Source: an uncultured Oscillospiraceae bacterium (lineage in GTDB: Bacteria; Bacillota; Clostridia; Oscillospirales; Oscillospiraceae). Taken from it: DNA of 64,000 bases. A model generated the notes under the pieces. That model was not told where the DNA came from. It ran no database searches and worked only from the letters and a program-made list of their open reading frames with translations. Position 1 is the stretch's first letter, and every line of letters begins with the position of its first letter. Location: assembly GCA_910589155.1 (NCBI GenBank), contig CAJURY010000001.1, forward strand, positions 62,001 through 126,000, given 5' to 3'. Positions 42,512 to 50,840 of the stretch are shown here, one piece after another. Made by a program: the position numbers and the translations under genes.

Positions 42512-43068
42512 GAGTGATTACAGGTTCGGCGAAGGGAATAAAATTAAAAACCCCGGAAGGGATGCTGACAAGGCCTACGGCGGAGCGAGTGAAGGAAGCG
42601 CTGTTCAGCGCCATTCAGTTTGATCTGCCCGGCGGGGCGGTTTTAGACCTTTTTGCGGGAACCGGACAGCTTGGCATCGAGGCTTTGAGCCGGGGCGCCA
42701 GCCGGGCGGTTTTCGTGGACGCCAGGCAGGAAGCCTGCGAGCTGGTGAAGGAAAACCTGCGGCGTACTGGTTTACTGGCGCAAGGTACGGTAATTCGGGC
42801 GGATTATCTGGCTTTTTTGGAGCGGTGCAAGGAGCAATTTTCTCTGGTGCTGCTGGATCCTCCTTACGCTGAAATTTTTTTAGAAAATGCTCTGAAAAAA
42901 ATATCAGAAATTGACATTTTGCGTAAAGATGCTATAATAGTAACAGAGCGACCGCTTGGAAAGGAACTTTCTGGTGATTTTCCTAATTTTGAGCGGTCCA
43001 GGGACTATAAATACGGAAAAATTGCGGTAACTTTTTTCCGGTTTCGTGGTTCCGGAAAGGGCGCATGA
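42508..43068 (+). CDS. rsmD: 16S rRNA (guanine966-N2)-methyltransferase RsmD
   Basis: The 186-residue enzyme shows VLDLFAGTGQLGIEALSRG (SAM loop) and the catalytic motif LLDPPYAE. The N-terminus (MRVITGSAKGIKLKTPEG) is typical. It overlaps uvrC by ATGA and coaD by 4 bp, so the three genes are translationally coupled; rsmD-coaD is a standard Firmicutes pair. Confidence 0.95.
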   Translation: MRVITGSAKGIKLKTPEGMLTRPTAERVKEALFSAIQFDLPGGAVLDLFAGTGQLGIEALSRGASRAVFVDARQEACELVKENLRRTGLLAQGTVIRADYLAFLERCKEQFSLVLLDPPYAEIFLENALKKISEIDILRKDAIIVTERPLGKELSGDFPNFERSRDYKYGKIAVTFFRFRGSGKGA

Positions 43069-43574
43069 AAATTGCCATTTATCCCGGCAGCTTTGATCCA
43101 GTTACCAACGGCCACCGGAATATCATCCGCCGGGCAGCCTCTATTTTTGATCGGCTAATCGTCTGCGTTATGGTGAATGCCGGTAAGTCAAAGCCCATGT
43201 TTTCCCAACAAGAGCGGGTGGAAATGATCCGCAAGGTCACGGCGGAAATTCCCAATGTGGAAGTGGACTGCTCCGACGAGCTATTGGCGGACTATGCCAG
43301 ACGCAAGGGTGGTTGCGTCATCGTGAAGGGACTGCGGGCTGGCTCGGATTTTGAAAACGAGTTTCAGATGGCGCTGATTAATCATAAGATCAATCCCAAT
43401 CTGGATACCATGTTTCTTACGTCGGAGCATCAGTATATGTATCTCAGTTCCAGCACCGTGAAGGAACTGGGCTGGTATGATGTGGATCTTGGAGATTTTC
43501 TCCCAGCGGAGATTATCCCGGATTTTCAAAAAAGGATTCAATCATTGAAATTAGGAGGGACATCCCATGCATGA
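43065..43574 (+). CDS. coaD: Phosphopantetheine adenylyltransferase
   Basis: CoaD makes dephospho-CoA from ATP and 4'-phosphopantetheine. The nucleotidyltransferase motif IYPGSFDPVTNGHRNII (TxxH-like TNGH) and the motif YLSSSTVKELGW are present. It has 169 residues, a usual length. It overlaps the next gene by 8 bp. Confidence 0.96.
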   Translation: MKIAIYPGSFDPVTNGHRNIIRRAASIFDRLIVCVMVNAGKSKPMFSQQERVEMIRKVTAEIPNVEVDCSDELLADYARRKGGCVIVKGLRAGSDFENEFQMALINHKINPNLDTMFLTSEHQYMYLSSSTVKELGWYDVDLGDFLPAEIIPDFQKRIQSLKLGGTSHA

Positions 43575-44070
43575 CAATGGCATAGAGGATATTATCACAA
43601 AACTGTACGATATGGTGCAAGATGCCAGAGCGTTGCCTTTGGGTGCGGATAAGTGCATTCTGGAGCGAGAGCGGGTGCTGGATCTACTGGATGAAATCAG
43701 CAATCAGCTTCCGGGGGAACTGAAGCAGGCCAAAACCATTGTGGATTCCCGCAATGAACTGATTGCCAAGGCCAAAAAAGAAGCGGAAAACGTGGTGCGC
43801 CAGGCGCAGGCGCAGGCTAAGCAGATGGTCAGCCAGGAGGCTATATATCAGGAGGCTCGCAAGCGCGCGGATGAATTGGTGGTTGCAGCCCAGGGCAGAA
43901 TTCGGGAGTTGAAGCAGGTAACCAATACCTATGTGGATGATGCGCTGTACCGCACCGAAGAGGCCATCAAAGAAGCGTTGGCGGATATTCGGGATTCCCG
44001 CGCCAGATTCAACAAGTTGGTAACGCCCCGTCAGGAAAGAGCAGAGTCTCCTTTGATGGAGGATATCTAA
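43567..44070 (+). CDS. Coiled-coil protein, ATP synthase B subunit-like
   Basis: The 167-residue protein is helical throughout, with a long coiled coil (about residues 40-130: ELKQAKTIVDSRNELIAKAK followed by QAQAQAKQ). It has no membrane segment, so it is not AtpF proper. Annotators often call this family ATP synthase F0 subunit B-like. It overlaps coaD and is probably cotranslated with it; the function is unknown. DivIVA/GpsB-like roles could be considered. A terminator follows. Confidence 0.7.
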   Translation: MHDNGIEDIITKLYDMVQDARALPLGADKCILERERVLDLLDEISNQLPGELKQAKTIVDSRNELIAKAKKEAENVVRQAQAQAKQMVSQEAIYQEARKRADELVVAAQGRIRELKQVTNTYVDDALYRTEEAIKEALADIRDSRARFNKLVTPRQERAESPLMEDI

Positions 44071-44082
44071 AAAGGTTTTTCT

Positions 44083-44117
44083 ATTTTCCTCCTGCTATGC
44101 AGGGGGAAATTTTTTTG
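44083..44117 (+). terminator. Terminator after the coaD operon
   Basis: ATTTTCCTCCTGC (44083-44095) pairs with GCAGGGGGAAAT (44099-44110) around TAT, followed by T residues. Confidence 0.8.
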
Positions 44118-44206
44118 GCGAGATTTTCGGATTTGATCCATTGGATTAAATCCGCTGCTTGCTTTCTATATTTGAAAACTGTAATTGCCATAAGTGTACG
44201 ATTCAA

Positions 44207-44238
44207 TCAAAAGCAGGCTCCCAACCGGGAGCCTGCTT
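44207..44238 (-). terminator. Terminator of the leftward glycan operon
   Basis: AAGCAGGCTCCC (44211-44222) pairs perfectly with GGGAGCCTGCTT (44227-44238) around AACC. On the minus strand the tail is TTTTGATTG. It lies just after the 39-residue gene, so that gene belongs to the operon. Confidence 0.85.
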
Positions 44239-44252
44239 CTTACTCTAGATAT

Positions 44253-44372
44253 TTAATTCTTTTCTCCGGCTGCAAAGGGCATTTCGTAGGACCAATCCCC
44301 GCCCTCTTCTCCGGCGCCGCCGCCGATGTCCATGGGAGTGACCCAATTATCCTTTTTCTGCAAAAATTTCAT
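44253..44372 (-). CDS. 39-residue peptide gene at the end of the glycan operon
   Basis: A short gene starts at ATG 44372 behind AGAAAGGAAA and ends at TAA 44253, 15 bp before the terminator hairpin. The product reads MKFLQKKDNWVTP, then MDIGGGAGEEGGDW, then SYEMPFAAGEKN: a basic start, a Gly/Glu-rich centre and two Trp. There is no signal peptide or membrane helix. It lies 24 bp after the GH85 gene and is bounded by a strong terminator, so it is probably transcribed. I recognise no family; a regulatory peptide, a RiPP-like precursor or a helper peptide are all possible. Confidence 0.55.
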   Translation of the reverse strand: MKFLQKKDNWVTPMDIGGGAGEEGGDWSYEMPFAAGEKN

Positions 44373-44396
44373 GTCTTTTTTTCCTTTCTGTTTGAT

Positions 44397-47300
44397 TTAT
44401 TCCAGCCCAGTTACATTGGAGTTCGCCTCCAAAAGCTGCTGGACTGTAGATCCATAGACAATCGTGCCGTCCAAGGTGGTATAGTAGGCTCTCGCGGAGA
44501 TGGTCTTGCCGATGGGCATATTCGTTACCATACCATAGGAGATATAACCGTCGGTACCATCCTTGTACACCCCGCCGAGACCGCCGTTGAAATCATTGGC
44601 TGTCTTGGGGGCGGCCGCGCTGAAGGGCGCTACGCTGATCCAGGAGTAAATGGTGGTCTTTTCCAGTTTGGCAACGTTCAATCCGTCGATTTTGCCGCCG
44701 ATGACGAGATTTTCATCGCTGGCGGAGGGGGCGGTGGAGAGGACGAAGCCGTAGTTTGCGAAGAGGTCGGCGGGAGCGGTGGAGATCGCGAACACCTTGG
44801 CAGCACGGGAAGCGTTGCTGGTGTAGGCGATGGTGGTGTTCAGGTAGTCGGCGTTTACGTAGTAGGCGTAGATGGTGTTGCCGATGGCGAGATCGTCCTG
44901 GGAGGCGACGTTGGCGGCCCAGTTGACGAGACCGGATTGAGGCGCAGTGAACCAGCCAGCGAAGGCGTATTCTACGCCAGCTACAGTTTTGGTGAGGCAG
45001 TTCAGTTTGGAGGCCAGTTCGGTGAGCTGAACACCTTCCAGATCTTCGGCGGATAGCTTCATGAGCTGCTTATCCAATCCGTTGGCAATGCTCAGGCACT
45101 TGGATTCATCGCCCCAGTAAACGCGGGTTCTTTCAGACTTGTTGCCCGCAAAGTCCTCCAGCTGAACTTCGATATAGCCGACGTCGCCGGAAACGGGCAT
45201 GTTGGTGAGATCGTCCACGCCGCGGATAGCATAGTTGCCGTTCTTAAACCGGATGGGAGTGCCATCGGCTTTCCAGGCGTACAGATGCCACCAGTCATAA
45301 ACCTGCGGATTCAGCAGCTTCCAGCCGCCGGACTGTACTCTTTTCTGTAGATCGCCTGCATAGTTGTCGCAGAACAGGTCGGGGAGCATACCGGAGTGGT
45401 CAATGGAAACAAGTACGTTGCCTTCTGCATCCATCAGGGACAGGCGTACATAGTAACGGCTGCCGTCCACCACGGGAATGGCCACGCTGCCGGAAGTCGC
45501 GTCGGCTGCAAAGGTGGCAGTGTAGGTCTCAGTATTGCCGCGATAGTTGTCGGGCAAGGTTACTTCCGCACGAATTTCAGCGCAGTCCACATCGGGATTT
45601 TCCCAGGTGAGGTTCAAAGCGCCAGGCTCTTCGGTCACGGAAAGATTGGTGATGGTTTGGCCGAAATCTACGGTAACGCCTTCATTTTCCACGCCATTTT
45701 TACCTTCGGAAGTGATCTTGAAGGAAACAGTCTGGCTTGCGTCGTACATGGTATCTTTTACGTAGTAGCAGTCATCGTAGGAGCCGCCCACGTAGGTTTC
45801 GGTGCCGTCAGCATAAACCGCGTAAACGTTATACTTCTGTACTTCCTCATAATCGTCCAGATCCCAGGAGAGATATACTTCGTTGGTATCGAACTTTCTG
45901 TCAATTGCGAAACCGGTGGGAGCATTGGGAGCAACGGTGTTGTCGGTGATAGAAAGTTCGCCCAGGTTGATCTGGTAGTTTTCAATGGCTTCGCCGTTGG
46001 TGCCTACGGAGATACCAAAAGCGGCGATGGTCTCGCCGGCATAGGCGGAAAGATCCAGTTCGGTCTTTACCCAGCCGTCGGTGGCGACGTTGGCGTTTTC
46101 CACGGGAACATAAACGGTCTTGACCGCGTCGCCGTCCATCAGATACAGCGCCACGGAGAGGGCAGACTCGTCGGTTGCGGAGGGCTTGTTGTAGGTGAGG
46201 TTCAGCTTGGTGTTTTCGTTCACGGCAAGCTCAGTCTTGTACAGGTGAATGTCGGACTTTGCGTCCACGGCGCCGAAGATTACCAAAGAGCTGGGGCCTT
46301 CGTAGCCGCCCACCTGGGTGTAATCATAGCCGGCGTTGTACTGGGAGCCGTAGTCGAAATCCAAGTCAAGACGGTTTTCGCTTTCGGTTTCGATCCACCA
46401 CTGCCAGGTGGGAAGAATATCCTGCACGTTGATATTGGACCACGGGCTGTTGTTAGATACCTTGCCGTCTACAAAGTACTGCATACCGTGACCGGTATTG
46501 AAGCTGGTGTAGAAGTTGGAGCCGTTGATGACGGAACGCTCGGAGATAAACGCTGCCATACCAGGCCAGGACTGGAACTGACCATGGCTGTAGCTATAGC
46601 CGTCATATTCCGCTCTTGTGGGATCGTTTGCGGTAGTGTAGGGGTCGGTGGTAGCGTCCAGAATTGCCTGCAAAAGCTGCTGGCGTTCTTCTTCTGTATA
46701 CTGCGTGGTGGGCTTGTTCAAGAAACTTACACCATTTACAATATAGCTGCTGTCATTTGCATAGTAAGGCTGGTCCGCAGCGCCGCTCCACCAAGTACGC
46801 TCACGGGCGATGACGTATTTCTGGTAATCTGCATCACCGCGGCGGTTTTCACTGTAGGAATTGCTGCCGGTATGGCCAAAAACCTGCTCATCCAGATGCG
46901 CCCACACAGTGCCTGCGCCCAAGTTGGCGATACCGGTACGGGGAACTAGATTTTCGTCCAGAATGTTATTCAAACTGCCGCGCACACCGGAGAAACCGGT
47001 CTGACCAGCTTCCAGCGTATGGAAAACAGTTTCTTTAGCGTCCAGACCCAGAGATTCCATGATGCTGACAGAACCGTCAACCATGGCTGTGCTGGGGCCG
47101 GGGTTCATGTACAAGGAGTTGGCGGCGATCGTTTCATCGTCCACGCCCTTGATCCAGTTGCTGAAGACAGAGGCATCCTTATTATAGTAGTCAATGCGTC
47201 CCCAAGAATTCTGGTTGTTCTGACCATAATGGTTGGAAGCGTAGACCTGAATGTAGATGCCCTGAGAGGTCATGGCTCTGCAGAACTCCTCATACATGGG

Positions 47301-48017
47301 CATAAAACTGGCGGGCAAAGCTTCTTCGGCGTTGATGAAGTAGCCGTCAAAGCCGTACCACTTGGCAAGCTCTACCAGCTTGTCCGCCATGGGGAAGCGG
47401 CCGTTTTCGTCCTGCCACACCCAGTCGTCGGTGTGTTCGGTTCTGGGGAAGAAGATACAGCCGATGGACATGACGCCGTTTTTGTGAGCGGCATTGGTAT
47501 AAGCGGGGTTCGGGATATTGACAACGCCGAACTCATAGTTGCGCTCCCACCAGCCTGCTTCGGGGTCGAAAAGGGAATCGGGGGTGGGGTCGGTGACGGT
47601 GCCGTGCCAGGAGGCGCGGATGTCCTGATACTGCCAGAAGTTGAACACATATTGGGCAAAATCATCGCTGTACTGATAGGGATTAAAAAATTCGTTGCCG
47701 TAATCTTCTGTCAGGGATAAGCTCTGAACCTTCTGATCCAGCAGGGGATTGGCCTGAGTTGCTGTGAAGGCCTCGTTCCGTTTTTGCAGGGGCACGTTGG
47801 CCTTCATGAATTGGGCGTATTCGTCGGTTTCGGGGGACCAGTTCAGGACGTCATAGGCGCGATGGCCATGATAGGTGGGCTGGTTGCTGCCGAGATAGCC
47901 CTGCTCGCCCTTTTGGGGCGGCATGGTATCGCCGCCGGCCATGGCTGTTACGGCGCTGCCAAGCAGCATAGACGTGGTAAGCAGTGCGGACACAATGCGT
48001 CTTTTTGTTTTTTTCAT
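44397..48017 (-). CDS. Secreted GH85 endo-beta-N-acetylglucosaminidase
   Basis: The 1206-residue protein starts at ATG 48017 behind GGAGGAG. A signal peptide (MKKTKRRIVSALLTTSMLLG, ending AVTAMAGG) leads to the GH85 barrel (about 45-460). The catalytic pair is Asn229 and Glu231 in GFDGYFINAEEAL. PTYHGHRAYDVLNWSPETD is also typical. GH85 enzymes cut the chitobiose core of N-glycans, releasing high-mannose glycans. About 580-1206 hold beta-sandwich modules: a galactose-binding-like domain, FN3-like domains and an InlB-type repeat (AGVEYAFAGWFTAPQSG). No LPxTG anchor is seen. Confidence 0.88.
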   Translation of the reverse strand: MKKTKRRIVSALLTTSMLLGSAVTAMAGGDTMPPQKGEQGYLGSNQPTYHGHRAYDVLNWSPETDEYAQFMKANVPLQKRNEAFTATQANPLLDQKVQSLSLTEDYGNEFFNPYQYSDDFAQYVFNFWQYQDIRASWHGTVTDPTPDSLFDPEAGWWERNYEFGVVNIPNPAYTNAAHKNGVMSIGCIFFPRTEHTDDWVWQDENGRFPMADKLVELAKWYGFDGYFINAEEALPASFMPMYEEFCRAMTSQGIYIQVYASNHYGQNNQNSWGRIDYYNKDASVFSNWIKGVDDETIAANSLYMNPGPSTAMVDGSVSIMESLGLDAKETVFHTLEAGQTGFSGVRGSLNNILDENLVPRTGIANLGAGTVWAHLDEQVFGHTGSNSYSENRRGDADYQKYVIARERTWWSGAADQPYYANDSSYIVNGVSFLNKPTTQYTEEERQQLLQAILDATTDPYTTANDPTRAEYDGYSYSHGQFQSWPGMAAFISERSVINGSNFYTSFNTGHGMQYFVDGKVSNNSPWSNINVQDILPTWQWWIETESENRLDLDFDYGSQYNAGYDYTQVGGYEGPSSLVIFGAVDAKSDIHLYKTELAVNENTKLNLTYNKPSATDESALSVALYLMDGDAVKTVYVPVENANVATDGWVKTELDLSAYAGETIAAFGISVGTNGEAIENYQINLGELSITDNTVAPNAPTGFAIDRKFDTNEVYLSWDLDDYEEVQKYNVYAVYADGTETYVGGSYDDCYYVKDTMYDASQTVSFKITSEGKNGVENEGVTVDFGQTITNLSVTEEPGALNLTWENPDVDCAEIRAEVTLPDNYRGNTETYTATFAADATSGSVAIPVVDGSRYYVRLSLMDAEGNVLVSIDHSGMLPDLFCDNYAGDLQKRVQSGGWKLLNPQVYDWWHLYAWKADGTPIRFKNGNYAIRGVDDLTNMPVSGDVGYIEVQLEDFAGNKSERTRVYWGDESKCLSIANGLDKQLMKLSAEDLEGVQLTELASKLNCLTKTVAGVEYAFAGWFTAPQSGLVNWAANVASQDDLAIGNTIYAYYVNADYLNTTIAYTSNASRAAKVFAISTAPADLFANYGFVLSTAPSASDENLVIGGKIDGLNVAKLEKTTIYSWISVAPFSAAAPKTANDFNGGLGGVYKDGTDGYISYGMVTNMPIGKTISARAYYTTLDGTIVYGSTVQQLLEANSNVTGLE

Positions 48018-48209
48018 TTCTTTGCTCCTCCTTTTGGGAACTAAAGTAAGCAAGATTGTGGTTGTTGTAGGGTTCAGCAAATGATATTAAAAAAGGGAAG
48101 CGGAGGCGCCTTGTCTGTACGCCGAAATGCCGTATCATGCGCCGGCTGCATTTTACAGCATTTTGGCAGCTTCAGAAAAACAGAACCGTTCACTTTTGCT
48201 GACAGATGA

Positions 48210-50828
48210 TCAGTTCAGGGTAAAGGCGGCGGTGAGCAGTATGTTGGCGGCGTTATCGCCTGCCATGACGGTGAAATCGCCAGGCTCTACCCGCCATTGA
48301 TAGTCCATACCAAGGGTGCGCAGTTGGCGTTTACCAAGGGTTAGCTCCACGCGGCGGCTTTCACCGGGAGCAAGGGCTACTTTTTGGATAGCGGCCAGCT
48401 CCTTTCTGGGCTTCACCACGCTGGCAAATGCATCTTGCAGATAAATTTGGACAGTTTCTTCCCCAAAGCGGTCGCCTATATTGGCGACGGTGAGAGCAAC
48501 CTTAATTTTTGCGCCGTTTTCTATATCGGCGACCGTTGCGGCTGTCCCGGAAAGCTCCAGATTGCTGTAGGAAAACTGGGTGTAGGTTAAACCGTAGCCA
48601 AAAGGATACAGCGGTTCCCAATCCATTTCTACATACCGCTTGCCGCCGCCAGGCATTCGGTTGTAATTGCAGGGAATTTGACCCAGGGATTTGGGGAAGG
48701 ACATGGGCAATCGACCGGAGGGGGCAACGTCGCCAAAGAGAATTTCCGCAATGGCTCTGCCGCCCTTTTCGCCGGGATACCAGCATTCCAAAATGGCGGG
48801 AATGTGGGCTTGTTCCCAAAGCAACGTCAAGGGTCTGCCGTTTTGCAGAACCAAAACGATGGGCGTTCCGGTTTGATAAAGAGACTGCAAAAATGCAAGC
48901 TGTCCGCCAGGAAGATTTAAGTCTGCACGATCCAGATTTTCACCGCAGGTTTCTGTGCTGTCGCCAAGGCAGACGATGGCAACATCCGCCTGAGAAACGA
49001 CGTCCAGCGCCGCTTTTGGGTTTTCACGTCCACGGTTATAGCCGAAAATCACACGAGCGCCTTGGGCGTCATTGCGAAATTCAATGCGTACCTCATATTC
49101 TTTGCCGTTTTCAAAGGAAAAGTCGATCAGTTGGCCACTGTCTTTCCCCGTACCCCAGCCATCCACCAGAAGCTTACCGTCTATGTATAGGCGCATACTG
49201 TCGGTACTGGAAAGGCCGATACAGCCGGTAAAGGTTTCTGGCGCCCGAAGCTTACCAGACCACACGGCGGAAAAGCGCCTTGCGCTGAGGTCGGGATGGG
49301 GCTTATTAAACAGCCAGTTAAATTGAATACGCTGATCTACGGTGGTGACAACCGGATCGCCTTCCATATCCCAGCCGTCGTAATACCGACCAGTGAGGCC
49401 GTTTCTGCCGTCTTCGGCAATCAGCCAGCCGGGGTGGAAGGGGATGATCTGTTCGCCCAAATAACTGCATCCTTGCGCGTACAGGATTTCAGTTTTTTCT
49501 CCTACCACCTGACGGACGCCGTCTAAAACGGTAATCATATGGGCAGGGTCGAAATTTGTACAGTAATCTCCCAAGGCGGGGGCAGCCGCGCCGGGACCGA
49601 CCACGGCAATTTTTTTGAGGGTTTTGGACAGAGGAAGAAGCTTATTTTCATTTTTTAAAAGGCAGATAGATTTTCTGGCGATTTCCAGCGCTGTTTGCTG
49701 ATGTGTGGGGCAATTCGCAGTTTTGGCGTAGAGCGTTTCGTCTATGTAAGGATTTTCAAACAACCCCAGGGCGAATTTCAGCTTCAAGACTCTGCCGCAG
49801 GCACGATCCAAAACGGCTTCGTCCATTTTGCCAGTTTCCACCAGGTATTTGATGTTTTCCGCCCATTCTTCGTGGGTGAAATCGTAAAGCTGCAAGTCAA
49901 CCCCCGCTTCCAGACCTTGCCGGATGGCTTCGGCCTTGGTGGGGGCAGTGAAATGCCAGTCGTAAAGCCGAGAAACGGCGGTGAGATCGGTACGGACAAA
50001 GCCAGGCATATGATACTGCCCTCGTAAAACGTCGGTGAGCAGTTCGTGGTCGGAGGAAACGGGCTGTCCGTCAATGGCATTGTAGGAGCACATGGTATTC
50101 CACGCGCCGCCGGATACGAAGGCTTCCTCGAAAACCGGCAGGCAGTAGGCAAAGACCTCATGCCGACCGAATGCGGTGGGAGCGCAGTTCAGACCGCCTA
50201 CCGGTGTGCCGTAGCCAACATAGTGCTTGGGTTCAGCGGCCACGGAATCCGGGTGGGCGATGCTCTCGCCCTGCATACCGAGAACGGTCTCCCTGGCGAA
50301 TTCCCCGCATAAATAGGGGTCTTCCCCATAGGATTCTTCTACCCGTCCATAGCGGGGATCCCGAGTCAGATCCATCACAGGACTGAAGGTTTCGTGCACG
50401 CCGTAGGCTCTGGCTTCCGCGGCGATACATTTGCCCATTTGCCGGCCAAGCTCCGGCTGAAAGGTTGCGGCAAGGCCGAGTTGCTGGGGGAAACAAGTGG
50501 CGTGCTTATCAAAAAAACCATGGAGCGCTTCCTCACTGAACAGGAAGGGAATGCCCAGCCGTGTTTCTTCTACAGCATAACGCTGCAATTCATTGGCGAT
50601 TTTGGGCGTACTGCCCCGTAGCTGCACGCTGCCAACGCTCATGCCCTCCATGGACTCGCGCATTCGAGACCAGTTAATCTGCAATATGCTGCCGTCTGAA
50701 GCTTTATGGGAGAAGTCAAAGGTAAAGAATTGATCGGTTTGTTTGATTTTTTCTTCCAGCGTCATGCGGGACAGCAGGTCGGCCATGCGTGTTTCAACAG
50801 AAAGCGCTGGATTTTTATAGGCTTCCAT
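48210..50828 (-). CDS. GH3 glycosidase with PA14 insertion, cytoplasmic
   Basis: The 872-residue enzyme has the GH3 barrel with nucleophile Asp281 in GFVRTDLTAVSRL and a second (alpha/beta) domain containing IAVVGPGAAAPALGDYC. A PA14-like segment (about 460-590: GLTGRYYDGWDMEGDPV, then GWGTGKDSGQLIDFSFENGK) lies within the second domain. GH3 enzymes of this shape act as beta-glucosidases, xylosidases or N-acetylglucosaminidases. The C-terminal FN3-like domain ends at the tail. No signal peptide is found, so it acts on imported sugars. It has ATG 50828 behind GGAGGAG and follows the GH38 gene by 12 bp. Confidence 0.87.
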   Translation of the reverse strand: MEAYKNPALSVETRMADLLSRMTLEEKIKQTDQFFTFDFSHKASDGSILQINWSRMRESMEGMSVGSVQLRGSTPKIANELQRYAVEETRLGIPFLFSEEALHGFFDKHATCFPQQLGLAATFQPELGRQMGKCIAAEARAYGVHETFSPVMDLTRDPRYGRVEESYGEDPYLCGEFARETVLGMQGESIAHPDSVAAEPKHYVGYGTPVGGLNCAPTAFGRHEVFAYCLPVFEEAFVSGGAWNTMCSYNAIDGQPVSSDHELLTDVLRGQYHMPGFVRTDLTAVSRLYDWHFTAPTKAEAIRQGLEAGVDLQLYDFTHEEWAENIKYLVETGKMDEAVLDRACGRVLKLKFALGLFENPYIDETLYAKTANCPTHQQTALEIARKSICLLKNENKLLPLSKTLKKIAVVGPGAAAPALGDYCTNFDPAHMITVLDGVRQVVGEKTEILYAQGCSYLGEQIIPFHPGWLIAEDGRNGLTGRYYDGWDMEGDPVVTTVDQRIQFNWLFNKPHPDLSARRFSAVWSGKLRAPETFTGCIGLSSTDSMRLYIDGKLLVDGWGTGKDSGQLIDFSFENGKEYEVRIEFRNDAQGARVIFGYNRGRENPKAALDVVSQADVAIVCLGDSTETCGENLDRADLNLPGGQLAFLQSLYQTGTPIVLVLQNGRPLTLLWEQAHIPAILECWYPGEKGGRAIAEILFGDVAPSGRLPMSFPKSLGQIPCNYNRMPGGGKRYVEMDWEPLYPFGYGLTYTQFSYSNLELSGTAATVADIENGAKIKVALTVANIGDRFGEETVQIYLQDAFASVVKPRKELAAIQKVALAPGESRRVELTLGKRQLRTLGMDYQWRVEPGDFTVMAGDNAANILLTAAFTLN

Positions 50829-50840
50829 GGTAAGCTCCTC

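Noticed and set aside
45396..46949. Long open frame (517 codons) on the plus strand opposite the GH85 gene
   Set aside because: It is antisense to the beta-sandwich modules of a clear secreted enzyme and is Gly/Val-rich without motifs; it is a codon-bias shadow.
48018..48209. Hairpin-like sequences between the GH3 and GH85 genes
   Set aside because: Only a loose GCTGC/GCAGC pairing without a T tract is visible; operon read-through is more likely than a terminator.
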